Origin: Flavihumibacter stibioxidans
GTDB lineage: Bacteria; Bacteroidota; Bacteroidia; Chitinophagales; Chitinophagaceae
NCBI RefSeq assembly: GCF_014332695.1
Contig: NZ_MBUA01000027.1
Location: 62,001 to 126,000, forward strand
Direction of reading: 5' to 3'
DNA: 64,000 nt
In this document: piece by piece, positions 25,525 to 35,413 of the stretch
Numbering within the stretch: position 1 is the first letter of the stretch
Layout: each line of letters starts with the position of its first letter
Notes under the pieces: model-generated
What the model was told of the DNA's origin: nothing
Databases searched by the model: none
Seen by the model: only the letters and a program-made list of their open reading frames with translations
Made by a program: the position numbers and the translations under genes

Positions 25525-26352
25525 ATGAAATTTTTCTATTCTTTTCTGGTTCCCGGAATAGTGATGGCATCATTTCTTTTGCAAGGCTGCAGGATTAATG
25601 ACCCTGTGGAGCCGTCTCCGGAAAGTGTTAACCCAGATGCACCGCTGTTGCGTAAACTAACATGGAGTAATGGTATGACAGGGGTATTTGAATACAATCC
25701 AGACAGTACGATTAAAACAGTAGGCTACTCATTGCAAACAGCGGGCGACCAGAATCAGTATTCCTGGGTCGGGGGACGGATGGTGGAAATGGCATCGTTC
25801 GCCTCCATTTACAAAAATGTATATTATTACCGGGTGGATGGAAAACTGGACAGTATTGTAAATAAGTACAAAGAATTACAGCAGCCATCCGGGTACCGGC
25901 TTGACTTTCAGTATGCAGTTAATGGCAGGCCGGAAACCTTGCGGTATTACCAGAACACTGAAGCAGGGCCGATATTGAAGACTACCACCACGTATGAATA
26001 TTATGCGAATGGCGACCTGTTCAGGGCAACTACTGTTTCAGGTAATTCAACCATTACCCATACCATTGAGAGTTATTCGGCTGCCTGTTATGTTTTCCCC
26101 TGGGCCTATATTTCAGGATCACTGGATGAGTTTTACACCATCTATAATTATCCTCTGTTAAGCAGGATGGATAAACTACCGGCAAAGATCACCCGAAGAA
26201 TTAAAACGGCCAGTTCACAGCCTGTGGTAGATCGAATAAATACCTTCACATTTGAGATCAGTGACAAGCGGCTGGATAAGTTGACATCAGTTTCCACCTT
26301 CCCATCCTTTCCGCAATATGATAATACAATTGAAACTGTATACTGGTATTAG
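25525..26352 (+). CDS. Lipoprotein of unknown function, YD-repeat-like
   Basis: A 275-residue lipoprotein. The ATG at 25525 starts a signal sequence ending in the lipobox LLQGC, with the lipidated Cys near residue 22. The frame extends to 25480, but the extra part is not signal-like. The mature protein contains short strand repeats of the form Y-x-x-x-G-x-[LP] (for example YRVDGKLDSIVNKY, YYANGDLFRATTV), as in the DUF4595/YD-repeat lipoproteins common in Bacteroidota. A surface or periplasmic scaffold role is possible; no enzyme motif is visible. It converges with the amidohydrolase gene, with only three bases between the two stops. Confidence 0.7.
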   Translation: MKFFYSFLVPGIVMASFLLQGCRINDPVEPSPESVNPDAPLLRKLTWSNGMTGVFEYNPDSTIKTVGYSLQTAGDQNQYSWVGGRMVEMASFASIYKNVYYYRVDGKLDSIVNKYKELQQPSGYRLDFQYAVNGRPETLRYYQNTEAGPILKTTTTYEYYANGDLFRATTVSGNSTITHTIESYSAACYVFPWAYISGSLDEFYTIYNYPLLSRMDKLPAKITRRIKTASSQPVVDRINTFTFEISDKRLDKLTSVSTFPSFPQYDNTIETVYWY

Positions 26353-26355
26353 GAC

Positions 26356-27630
26356 CTAGTCGTTCCGGTAAACGACACCATCCTTCATTACCCATTTTAC
26401 CTTCCGGCAATCTGAAATATTGTGCGATGGGTCACCTGTTACAAGGATCAGGTCGGCTTTTAAACCCGGCCTGATGCTGCCTGTCAACCCTTCCAGGTGA
26501 AAGGCCCTTGCATTCACACTGGTGGCGGCTTTCAGCACATCGATGGGTTTCATGCCATATTCCACCATCAGTTCCATTTCGAGCGCATTATCCCCGTGCG
26601 CGTACACACCCACATCTCCACCCATTCCTATTGTAACACCAGAAGCCATTGCAATCCGGAAGTTTTTTTTCTTTTCGGTTATACGTGCGGGTTCTGGTGT
26701 TTTTCCTTTCTGCCAGCCCCTGTACCGGCTGATCGACTCCCCCGCAGCGAGGGTTGGATAAAAGACCACCTTATGCTTTTTCATTAAGAGTGCCGTCTCC
26801 TCATCCAGTGCATCACCGTGTTCAATGGTTTCCGCCCCACCCAAAATGGCCCGTTGCATCCCTGTTACGGAAGAGGCATGCGCCACCAATGGCCGGCCAC
26901 CACTCCCGGCTGTTCTTGCCATCAGTTGAATTTCTTCCAGTGAAAAGGTTTCCCTTGTTTCTCCCTTCGGACCATATCGGTAATCAGCATAGATCTTGAT
27001 AATGTCTGCACCCTGTCCCATCTGGTCGCGTGTTACCCTTATCACCTCATTTCCATCCGCCTCTTCGGCCCCCAACATTATTTTCGAATCGCTGTCAAAT
27101 CCTTTGGGACCATAGGAACCTGTAGCAACGATGGCCCTGCCGGCTACGAGTAAACGCGGACCGGGAATAACTCCATCATCAACGGCTTTTTTTAGTGCTA
27201 CATCAGCGTAACCGGCTCCTTCAGAACCAAGGTCCCGCACAGTGGTAAAGCCTGCCTGCAGGGTCTTCCATGCATGCGTAGTGGCCCTTATTGTCCGGTA
27301 CGCATCGGTTTCTTTGGTCACCTGGTCATCCCATGATTTGATATTATAGGGGTATAATAAAAGGTGCGCATGTCCTTCAATCAACCCCGGCAGGAGCGTA
27401 CTGTTGGGTTTATCCACCCTGATGGCACCGGCTGGAACCTGGATGCCAGCCGCGGGGCCGGCTGCAAGAATTTGATCCTCTTTTACCAGCACCGCCCAGC
27501 CAGTGTGCATTTGTTCACCGTCAAAGACCCTTTCTGCGGTGATGTAATATAGCTGGCCTGACTGTGCCGTTAAGGTCAGGGATGCCACAAGTGTCAGCAG
27601 GGTCGGCAGTAATTTCCTCATATATTTCAT
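26356..27630 (-). CDS. Exported amidohydrolase (imidazolonepropionase/prolidase-like)
   Basis: A 424-residue metal-dependent hydrolase with a signal peptide (LLPTLLTLVASLTLTAQ). Metal ligands are visible as GLIEGHAHLLL, PLVAHASSVTG, ETIEHGDALDEE and GGDVGVYAHGDNALEM; the carboxylated-Lys position may be in DIIKIYADYRYG. This set matches the secreted Xaa-Pro dipeptidase/imidazolonepropionase-like amidohydrolases found in many Bacteroidota. It may cleave a peptide or cyclic amide in the periplasm. Its start overlaps the PBP1C stop by four bases (ATGA), so the two are co-translated, which hints at a wall- or peptide-related substrate. The Met at 27621 is an alternative start. Confidence 0.85.
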   Translation of the reverse strand: MKYMRKLLPTLLTLVASLTLTAQSGQLYYITAERVFDGEQMHTGWAVLVKEDQILAAGPAAGIQVPAGAIRVDKPNSTLLPGLIEGHAHLLLYPYNIKSWDDQVTKETDAYRTIRATTHAWKTLQAGFTTVRDLGSEGAGYADVALKKAVDDGVIPGPRLLVAGRAIVATGSYGPKGFDSDSKIMLGAEEADGNEVIRVTRDQMGQGADIIKIYADYRYGPKGETRETFSLEEIQLMARTAGSGGRPLVAHASSVTGMQRAILGGAETIEHGDALDEETALLMKKHKVVFYPTLAAGESISRYRGWQKGKTPEPARITEKKKNFRIAMASGVTIGMGGDVGVYAHGDNALEMELMVEYGMKPIDVLKAATSVNARAFHLEGLTGSIRPGLKADLILVTGDPSHNISDCRKVKWVMKDGVVYRND

Positions 27631-29885
27631 TGTCCGGTAAATTTAACCCTGATCCAGATATCCCGGTTTCTTCCCTTGTCATCTGTGCAGGATATTTTTA
27701 CCGGTCCCTCTTCAGGCGTAAAGAATATCTTATCACGTGCCGGCGACGATTTATAATAACGGTCGTTGATGTACCAGAACACTTTATCCACGTCAGCCCC
27801 TGCCGTACAGCCGAGTTGAAGTGGCTCCGGATTTTTTCGATCGATCAGGTATTCTGCATTGGCGGCTGGCGAAATGATCATGGGCGCCCCTTCCCTGAAA
27901 ATTTTTTCACAGGCAGTATTGTGCGGTGGAATTTTTTTATAAAGAATTTTGTGATCGTCCATCCATCTTTGCATGTCAGCATCCACAGAAGCGTATAAAA
28001 TCTTTTTGTAACCGTCTGCAGGCATACAGCTTTTACAGTAAGAAATGTTTTCACCTGAATTTACCATTACTTCCTGCATATGCTGGCAGGGCTGGTTAGA
28101 CGAAACAAGCGGAATATAATAATCCGTTACCAGGTTCTCACAATAATCACCTGGTGGCAAACCCGTGACCGAACAGATTTTCCTGATGGCACAATCCGCC
28201 GGCTGGTCAAACCAGTCTTTATCAGAGTCATAGTCGATTGTGTTGAAGATCCTGAAAAGAAGAGGGGTTGCCAGTTCGGCACCACTGATATCCGGAGATC
28301 CTTCACCAGAGAAATTACCAACCCAGACCCCTACGGTGAAACGCCTGTTAAAGCCGATACTCCAGGCATCGCGCCTGCCATAGGATGTTCCTGTTTTCCA
28401 GGCAATTTTTGGCAACTTTTCCGTGCTGCTCCAGCTTAGTGGGAAATCGGGCCTGTTCACTTTCGACAGCACTTCAGTGATCATGAAATTGGCCGCGGGC
28501 GATAATATTTTCGTGGAACGATATCCTGTATCGGCAGCGGTATATTTTGGCGGGATGAATTGCCCTTCATGGGCAAAGGCCGCGAATAAAGCCGTCAGTT
28601 CCCCGAGGGTGGTTCCGCAGCCGCCCAAAATGAGTGAAAGCCCCAGTTTTCGGCGGTCTTCACTGATCTGCCGGAACCCTGCCTGGCTCAGTTGCTGCAC
28701 AAACCTGTCCTTGCCCAAAGTCTTTAAACTCTTTACTGCCGGGATATTCAGGGAATGGTCAAGGGCATATTCCATTGTAACATAGCCATTCAGTTTCCTG
28801 TCATAGTTTTCCGGCGCATATCCATTGTAGTTAATGGCTGCATCAGCAAGAATGCTTTTGGGCGTCATAATACCGGCATCGATACACATTCCATACAGCA
28901 GGGGTTTTAAGGTGCTGCCCGGCTGGCGGATAGCCGCCGCACCGTTTACCTGCCCGCCGTCTGTACTGTCATAAAAATCAGCAGACCCCACATAACCCAC
29001 CACCTGGTTGGTGGAATTGTCTATTACTACCACTGCGGCATTGTGAACGTTTTTAAACTTCAGGGTACGCACATAATCGCTTACCAGTTTTTCTGTTTTC
29101 TGTTGCGTATTCAGGTCAATATAAGTGTCAATGACGGGTGCTCCCGATTTTTTCAACTTATAGGCGAGGTGTGGAATCAGTTTGGGTGCTTCCTGGCGGC
29201 GGGCTGTAAGCGGCTCATCCAGTGCATCCTCAATGTCCTTTTCCGGAAACAGGTTTTCCCTGCGAAAGCGGATCAGCCACTTATTCCTTTCTCTGACTAT
29301 CTGGTCATTGCTGCGACCCATCACGAGGGATGAAGGCCGGTTGGGGATCACCGATAGTGCCACCACTTCAGCCAGGGAGAGGTGATCGGGGTTCTTGCCG
29401 AAATACAGCACAGCAGCGGATTTTACACCCTGGATATTGCCGCCGTAGGGGATAAGGTTCAGGTAGAGTTGCAGGATCTCCTTTTTACTGTACTTCCATT
29501 CCAGCTGGAACGCGCGGAATGCTTCCACCAGTTTTCCCGTATAGGTACGTTGCCTCGGTTCCAGGGCCCTTGCCACCTGCATGGTAATGGTGGATGCTCC
29601 GGATGTCCTCCTGCCGGAGAAAATATTAAACACCAGTGCCCTGCCGATCGCAAACGGATTGACCCCGGGATGATAATAAAACCATTTATCTTCTTTTTCC
29701 ACAATGGCTTTCCGGAGCAGATCCGATATTTCGTGAAGCTCTGTTTTCATCCGCCACTGCTGGTCGCGGGTAAGGTAAGCATGGATCACATTTCCCTTGC
29801 GGTCAGTAATAATAGTGGAGTAATCCACTTTGTCAGGTAACGGGAACAGGTAACTGAAAAGTGGAAAGAGAACCAGGGGCAGCAT
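27627..29885 (-). CDS. pbpC: Penicillin-binding protein 1C
   Basis: A bifunctional glycosyltransferase/transpeptidase-type protein of 752 residues in the inner membrane. The GT51 domain shows EKEDKWFYYHPGVNP (catalytic Glu) and GASTITMQVARAL. The penicillin-binding domain has STLK (SxxK), SLN (SxN) and KTGTSYG (KTG). The last 100 residues form the BiPBP_C domain typical of PBP1C. The first ATG lies inside the membrane helix (MLPLVLFPLFSYLFP); the open frame continues 19 codons upstream with a basic segment (HPIGNKRIYKWGAVV) but without ATG, GTG or TTG, so a rare start codon may be used. It is divergent from the alpha-2-macroglobulin gene. Confidence 0.92.
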   Translation of the reverse strand: MLPLVLFPLFSYLFPLPDKVDYSTIITDRKGNVIHAYLTRDQQWRMKTELHEISDLLRKAIVEKEDKWFYYHPGVNPFAIGRALVFNIFSGRRTSGASTITMQVARALEPRQRTYTGKLVEAFRAFQLEWKYSKKEILQLYLNLIPYGGNIQGVKSAAVLYFGKNPDHLSLAEVVALSVIPNRPSSLVMGRSNDQIVRERNKWLIRFRRENLFPEKDIEDALDEPLTARRQEAPKLIPHLAYKLKKSGAPVIDTYIDLNTQQKTEKLVSDYVRTLKFKNVHNAAVVVIDNSTNQVVGYVGSADFYDSTDGGQVNGAAAIRQPGSTLKPLLYGMCIDAGIMTPKSILADAAINYNGYAPENYDRKLNGYVTMEYALDHSLNIPAVKSLKTLGKDRFVQQLSQAGFRQISEDRRKLGLSLILGGCGTTLGELTALFAAFAHEGQFIPPKYTAADTGYRSTKILSPAANFMITEVLSKVNRPDFPLSWSSTEKLPKIAWKTGTSYGRRDAWSIGFNRRFTVGVWVGNFSGEGSPDISGAELATPLLFRIFNTIDYDSDKDWFDQPADCAIRKICSVTGLPPGDYCENLVTDYYIPLVSSNQPCQHMQEVMVNSGENISYCKSCMPADGYKKILYASVDADMQRWMDDHKILYKKIPPHNTACEKIFREGAPMIISPAANAEYLIDRKNPEPLQLGCTAGADVDKVFWYINDRYYKSSPARDKIFFTPEEGPVKISCTDDKGRNRDIWIRVKFTGQ

Positions 29886-29968
29886 GACGACTGCCCCCCA
29901 TTTATAAATTCTTTTATTTCCGATGGGATGGCTTTTTAAGCTTTAACAAACTTACATGTTTCAACGAT

Positions 29969-29999
29969 TTTGCGCATGTTAAGGCTTTGAATACATTTA
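29969..29999 (+). promoter_or_regulatory. Bacteroidota promoter of the alpha-2-macroglobulin gene
   Basis: TTTG at 29969-29972 and TACATTTA at 29992-29999 are 19 bases apart. This matches the Bacteroidota pattern TTTG-N19-TAnnTTTG at all but the last base. The expected start of transcription, near 30006, leaves a leader of about ten bases before the ATG. Confidence 0.45.
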
Positions 30000-30016
30000 T
30001 GGTATAATCACCTTAT

Positions 30017-33000
30017 ATGCCTACCAGGTCTTTGCACCGCCTATCCTTATTCCTGATCCTCTTTTCCTTTGCATGTAACCGGTCTGCGGTTGAACTTGAA
30101 TATACCAATGCAGATAAAGAAGTTCAGCCCCTTCAGAACCTTGTCTTCCGATTCAATCATCCGCTGGTGACAGATTCCCTGGTCAATCGCTGGGATTCTA
30201 CCGAATACATTCGTTTCGAGCCCGCCATTCCGGGACGTTTTCGATGGGAATCGCCCAGCCAGCTTGTTTTTTCTCCCGCCAGGCCATTGGCGCCGGCCAC
30301 CACCTATTCCGCTACCCTGACCAGGCTCATACTGGCCGGTTCAACATACAATGGCATTGATAAAGCCGATGCCATCAGGTTCCACACTCCGCTGCTTGCG
30401 CTGGAATCCGGTAATATCACCTGGGTGCTGCAGGGGGAAGGATCCCGGCAGGCAATCCCACAGGTTGACCTCCTGTTTAACTATAAAGTGAGTCCGGCTT
30501 CCGTAAAAGACCTGCTGGAAATAGAAGTGGATGGGAAAGCGGTCGGCTACAGCCTGCTCACTGCTTCCCCGGATAATAAGATTACCATCCGACTGACCGA
30601 CGTGAAAGCTTCGGACAGGGACCAGGATATCAGCATACGGCTTGGTAAAGGCATATTGCCGGAGGGCGGTTCCAATCCCTCCACAGAAGACCTGGTCAGC
30701 AAATCTGTTATTCCTTCCCCCTTTGTGCTGGTCATCAACAGCATCGAAACAGAACATGATGGAACAACCGGGAAAGTCTGGATAAAAACCAGCCAGCAGG
30801 TGGATGAGAATTCACTCAAAGACCTGGTAAAAATTGACCCTGCCATCAAGTTCAGGACTGAACTGACCGATGATGGATTCCTTATTTCCAGCGATCAGTT
30901 CAGTACTGAAAAAAGCTACCAGCTTACACTTAAAAAAGGTATCAGGGGGCTGATCGGGGGACAGCTTCGGGAAGAATATGAAAACAATATCGCTTTCGGC
31001 CAGTTGGAACCATCCATCAGTTTCGTAAATGGCAAAGCCAGTTATCTCTCGGCGGAAGGTGCCAGGAATATTGAAGTGAAAATCATTAATGTTCCCAAAA
31101 TAAAGGTGGTTGTTTCCAAAATATATGAAAGCAACCTGCTGGCAGCCCGCAACTTTGGCTATTACCCAAAAGAATCCGGCAACGATGAAAATTATTACGA
31201 TGAAGGCGGCGACTATATTATGGGAGATGTGTTGTATGAAAAGGAGATCGAAACCCGCAGCCTGCCAAAACAGGGGGGCAGCCATCTCTTCCGGTTTAAC
31301 CTGGAAGACAGGGTGCCTGAGTTGAAGGGTAGTTATCATATCAGGATCAGGTCTGCCGATGATTACTGGGTGAATGATAACCGCTTTGTTTCCCTGTCCG
31401 ATATTGGTCTCATAGTGAAGGAAGGACGCGATAAAATATTTGTATTTGCGAATTCCATCAAATCCGCGCAAGCATTGAAGGAGGTGAATGTTGTGGCTTA
31501 TGGTGCCAATAACCAGGTGCTGGGACTGGGTACCACCAATGCAGATGGCGTGGCAGAAATAAGTTATGCCCGCAAGGAACTGGCTGGTTTCAAACCTGCC
31601 ATGGTGATCGCAAAAACAGTAACTGATTTCAATTACATGCTGTTTAATAATACCGCTGTGAATACCTCGCGTTTTGAGGTGGGAGGAAAAACGCTGAACA
31701 CAACGGGCTTGGATGCATTTGTATATGGTGAACGGGATATTTACCGCCCGGGGGAAAAACTGAATTTTGCGCTGGTAGTTCGCGATTACCAATGGAAGAT
31801 TCCCGGTGAGATCCCGCTTAAATTCAAGTTCCTGTTTCCGACGGGAAAGGAAATGAAAAGCTTCCGGAAAAACCTTAACAGACAGGGTAGCACTGATGGC
31901 AGTATCGATATTCCCGTTGCGGCCATAACGGGCACCTATACCCTGGAAGTGTATTCAGGTAATGATGTGTTGCTGGCCTCCTCACCTTTTATGATCGAGG
32001 AATTTGTCCCTGATCGCATCAGGGTAACAGCGAAACTTGACAAGACCACTTTATTGCCTGGTGAAAAAGCCGGACTGCAGGTCAATGCGGTTAACTTTTT
32101 CGGCCCTCCTGCAGCCAACAGGAATTACGAAACGGAGATCCAGGTAAAACAGAAACTATTCTCCCCAAAAAAGTATAAACAGTACAATTTTAATCTCACC
32201 AACCAGAACAGTTTCTTTGACAAGAAACTGGTGGAAGGGAAAACGGATGAAAATGGCAACGCCGGCCTGGTTTATGAAGTGCCGGATATCTATCGCAATA
32301 TTGGATTGCTGCAGGCGAATTTTTATACCACAGTATTTGACGAAACAGGGCGGTCTGTCAGCCGGAAATCCAGTGCCGATATTTACACCCAGCCGGTGTT
32401 CTTTGGGATCGGTGATAATGGGTATGATTATTTTCCGCTGAACCAGGCGGTGAAGTTTCCTTTGCTGGCCCTGGACAAACAGGAAAAGGTTTTGTCCGGC
32501 GTTTCAGCCAAAGTGGAAGTGATCAAACATGAATACCGCACGGTGCTGAGCAGGAGCGGTGATTATTTTCGCTATGATTCCCAGCCGGAAGATAAAGTGG
32601 TGGCCAGTGTAACCACCAGTGTTTCGGGTGAAAACACTTCTTATTCTTTTGTTCCGCGTTCTCCGGGTAATTATGAAATTCGTATATCCATTCCCGGTGC
32701 AGGCGCCTATGTCAGCCGTTCGTTTTACAGTTACGGTTATTGGGGTGGTGATAATAATTCCTTTGAAGTCAATACGGAAGGACAGATCGATATAGAAACC
32801 GACAAGGCGGCCTATGCTGCCGGGGAGACTGTGAAACTACTGTTCAAAACGCCTTTCAGCGGACGCATGCTGGTGACCATGGAACAGGATAAGGTTCTGT
32901 CATACAGGTATGTTGATGTGGACAAACGTTCTGCCGCGTTGGAATTACCCCTAACCAGTGAGCACCTTCCGAATGTGTACATCACTGCCACCCTGATCAA

Positions 33001-35401
33001 GCCCCACGAGGTTTCCGATATACCGCTGACGGTGGCGCATGGTTTCAGCAATATCACGGTGGAGGACAAGCGAAAACAAATGCCGGTCGAGATCATTGCA
33101 TCTGAATCTGTTCGTTCCCGCACCAGGCAGAAAGTTAAGGTGAAAGCGCCGGCAGGAAGTATGGTCACCCTGGCGGCGGTGGATAACGGTGTATTGCAGG
33201 TCACCGGTTTCAGTACCCCGGATCCTTATCAATATTTCTATGCGCAGCGGGCACTGGCGGTAAATGCTTTTGACCTCTATCCGCTGCTTTTCCACGAAAT
33301 CAGGGGAGTGCGCAGCAGTACCGGGGGGGATGGCGACCTGCGGATGGACCAGCGCGTAAACCCCATGCCTAATAAGAGGGTAAAAATCCTTTCCTACTGG
33401 AGCGGTCTGGCGGTGGCCAATGGTTCAGGTGAGGCAAGTTTTGAATTTGATATTCCCCAGTTTTCAGGTGAAGTAAGACTGATGGCTGTAGCGCATAAGG
33501 ATGACCGTTTCAACAGCGCAGAAAAGAATATGAAAGTGGCTGATCCTGTAGTGCTGAGTACGGCACTGCCCAGGTTCCTTAGTCCAGGCGATAGCATTGT
33601 AGTGCCGGTAACACTCACCAATACCACTGCTAAACCATTCAATGCAAGAACCACAATCAAGGTCACAGGTCCGCTGGTGGCCGTCAGTCAGCAACAGCAG
33701 GATGTAAACATTGGTGCCAACGGCGAAACACGTGTAACCTTTACCGTTATAGCAAAGCCGGCTGTGGGAACGGGCAAGGTGGTTATAGAGACCCAGGGGG
33801 GCGGTGAAAAATTCAGTGAAACAACGGATATCACGGTGAGGCCTGCATCCACCCTGCAGAAAATGACCGGAAGCGGAGTGCTGTCTGCAAATAGTTCCGG
33901 GACGGTGAATATAGCAACCGCAGATTTCCTGCCGGCATCATTGCAATACCGGCTGGTGGTGAGCAGGTCGCCGGCATTGGAACTGGCCACGCAATTGAGC
34001 AGCCTGGTGCAGTACCCATACGGCTGTACGGAACAAACTGTTTCTGCGGCTTTCCCGCAATTGTATTTTGCCGACCTGGCCGACCTGATGCAGAAAGAAA
34101 AAGCATCTGCAGCAGGGGCTGCCTCCAATGTGTCGGAAGCCATCCGCAAAATAAAAATGAGGCAGTTGTACAACGGTGCAATTACCCTTTGGGATGATGC
34201 CGGTACGGAACATTGGTGGACAAGTGTGTATGCCGCCCATTTCCTGGTGGAAGCGAAAAAAGCGGGTTATGATGTGGACAGGAGCCTGCTTGAAACCCTG
34301 CTGGGTTACCTGGGATACAGGCTGGGAGTGCGGTCTGCCATCAACTATTATTACAACCGCAACCAGCAGAAAAAGATTGCACCCAAAGAAGTGGCGTACA
34401 GTCTTTATGTGCTTGCCCTGGCCGGGCGCAGCAATATCGCATCCATGAATTATTACAAGGCAAGACCTGATCTGTTAAGCCTTGACAGTAAATACCTGCT
34501 GGCTGCGGCCTATGCCATTGCAGGTGATAAAGCCCGGTTCAGGGAATTGCTGCCGACGAGTTTCAGTGGTGAGGAATCAGTGGCACAAAGCGGCGGAAGT
34601 TTCTATTCCGATATCCGCGATGAGGCTGTGGCACTGAATGCTTTGCTGGAAGTAGATCCGGCCAATGCGCAGGTGCCTGTTATGGCCAAACATGTGGTTG
34701 CCAAATTCAGGCAGCGCAGTTGGTACAGTACGCAGGAAAGCGCCTTCGGTTTCCTTGCAATCGGAAAGCTGGCAGCACGTGCCGCACGGACCTCAGTTTC
34801 CGCTGATATCCTGGTTAATGGAAAACAGGTGGCGAAACTGGGCAACAACTCAATTAAACTGTCATCTAAAAGTCTTGGGGGGAATTCTGTAACCATCAAT
34901 ACGAAAGGGAATGGCCCATTGTATTACTGGTGGGAGAGTGAAGGCATCAGCCAGTCGGGTGCCTATAAGGAGGAAGATAATTTTTTAAAGATACGGCGCC
35001 GGTATTTTGACAGAAATGGAAATGTGATCAGTTCCAATCGTTTCAGGCAGAATGATATTGTTATTGTACAGCTTACGCTGGAAAAATCCTATAGCGGAAC
35101 ACTGGAGAATATCGTACTGACCGACCTTCTCCCTGCCGGATTTGAAATTGAAAACCCGCGTACCAAAGATATCCCTGGTATGGATTGGATCAGGGATGCG
35201 GAGAGTCCGGTTTCACTGGACGTGAGGGACGACAGGATACATTTATTTGTAGATGCAGGTAAGAACAGGCAGGTGTATTATTATGCGGTGCGTGCGGTGT
35301 CGCCGGGTGTTTTCCAGGTGGGACCTGCCAGCGCAGATGCTATGTACAACAGCGAGTTTCATTCCTATCACGGGGCAGGGAAGGTGGTGGTGGAGAGATA
35401 A
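30017..35401 (+). CDS. Bacterial alpha-2-macroglobulin (YfhM-like) lipoprotein
   Basis: A giant 1794-residue envelope protein that traps proteases. It begins with a lipoprotein signal (LSLFLILFSFAC, lipidated Cys about residue 20). Tandem macroglobulin beta-domains follow, including the bait-region neighbourhood and FVYGERDIYRPGEKLNFALVVRDYQW (in pieces), a standard MG block. The thioester motif is GCTEQ at residues 1336-1340, in YPYGCTEQTVS, so the Cys and Gln that form the bond are present. The alpha-helical thioester domain continues to about residue 1620, and a receptor-binding-like domain closes the protein. Its divergent neighbour is pbpC, the usual partner in other bacteria, where the pair is thought to guard and repair the wall. 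Confidence 0.93.
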   Translation: MPTRSLHRLSLFLILFSFACNRSAVELEYTNADKEVQPLQNLVFRFNHPLVTDSLVNRWDSTEYIRFEPAIPGRFRWESPSQLVFSPARPLAPATTYSATLTRLILAGSTYNGIDKADAIRFHTPLLALESGNITWVLQGEGSRQAIPQVDLLFNYKVSPASVKDLLEIEVDGKAVGYSLLTASPDNKITIRLTDVKASDRDQDISIRLGKGILPEGGSNPSTEDLVSKSVIPSPFVLVINSIETEHDGTTGKVWIKTSQQVDENSLKDLVKIDPAIKFRTELTDDGFLISSDQFSTEKSYQLTLKKGIRGLIGGQLREEYENNIAFGQLEPSISFVNGKASYLSAEGARNIEVKIINVPKIKVVVSKIYESNLLAARNFGYYPKESGNDENYYDEGGDYIMGDVLYEKEIETRSLPKQGGSHLFRFNLEDRVPELKGSYHIRIRSADDYWVNDNRFVSLSDIGLIVKEGRDKIFVFANSIKSAQALKEVNVVAYGANNQVLGLGTTNADGVAEISYARKELAGFKPAMVIAKTVTDFNYMLFNNTAVNTSRFEVGGKTLNTTGLDAFVYGERDIYRPGEKLNFALVVRDYQWKIPGEIPLKFKFLFPTGKEMKSFRKNLNRQGSTDGSIDIPVAAITGTYTLEVYSGNDVLLASSPFMIEEFVPDRIRVTAKLDKTTLLPGEKAGLQVNAVNFFGPPAANRNYETEIQVKQKLFSPKKYKQYNFNLTNQNSFFDKKLVEGKTDENGNAGLVYEVPDIYRNIGLLQANFYTTVFDETGRSVSRKSSADIYTQPVFFGIGDNGYDYFPLNQAVKFPLLALDKQEKVLSGVSAKVEVIKHEYRTVLSRSGDYFRYDSQPEDKVVASVTTSVSGENTSYSFVPRSPGNYEIRISIPGAGAYVSRSFYSYGYWGGDNNSFEVNTEGQIDIETDKAAYAAGETVKLLFKTPFSGRMLVTMEQDKVLSYRYVDVDKRSAALELPLTSEHLPNVYITATLIKPHEVSDIPLTVAHGFSNITVEDKRKQMPVEIIASESVRSRTRQKVKVKAPAGSMVTLAAVDNGVLQVTGFSTPDPYQYFYAQRALAVNAFDLYPLLFHEIRGVRSSTGGDGDLRMDQRVNPMPNKRVKILSYWSGLAVANGSGEASFEFDIPQFSGEVRLMAVAHKDDRFNSAEKNMKVADPVVLSTALPRFLSPGDSIVVPVTLTNTTAKPFNARTTIKVTGPLVAVSQQQQDVNIGANGETRVTFTVIAKPAVGTGKVVIETQGGGEKFSETTDITVRPASTLQKMTGSGVLSANSSGTVNIATADFLPASLQYRLVVSRSPALELATQLSSLVQYPYGCTEQTVSAAFPQLYFADLADLMQKEKASAAGAASNVSEAIRKIKMRQLYNGAITLWDDAGTEHWWTSVYAAHFLVEAKKAGYDVDRSLLETLLGYLGYRLGVRSAINYYYNRNQQKKIAPKEVAYSLYVLALAGRSNIASMNYYKARPDLLSLDSKYLLAAAYAIAGDKARFRELLPTSFSGEESVAQSGGSFYSDIRDEAVALNALLEVDPANAQVPVMAKHVVAKFRQRSWYSTQESAFGFLAIGKLAARAARTSVSADILVNGKQVAKLGNNSIKLSSKSLGGNSVTINTKGNGPLYYWWESEGISQSGAYKEEDNFLKIRRRYFDRNGNVISSNRFRQNDIVIVQLTLEKSYSGTLENIVLTDLLPAGFEIENPRTKDIPGMDWIRDAESPVSLDVRDDRIHLFVDAGKNRQVYYYAVRAVSPGVFQVGPASADAMYNSEFHSYHGAGKVVVER

Positions 35402-35413
35402 GTGGGCAGCAGA

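Noticed and set aside
30812-31792. 326-codon minus-strand frame inside the macroglobulin gene
   Set aside because: Long, but fully antisense to a clear protein and full of His/Ile/Phe from complementing its codons.
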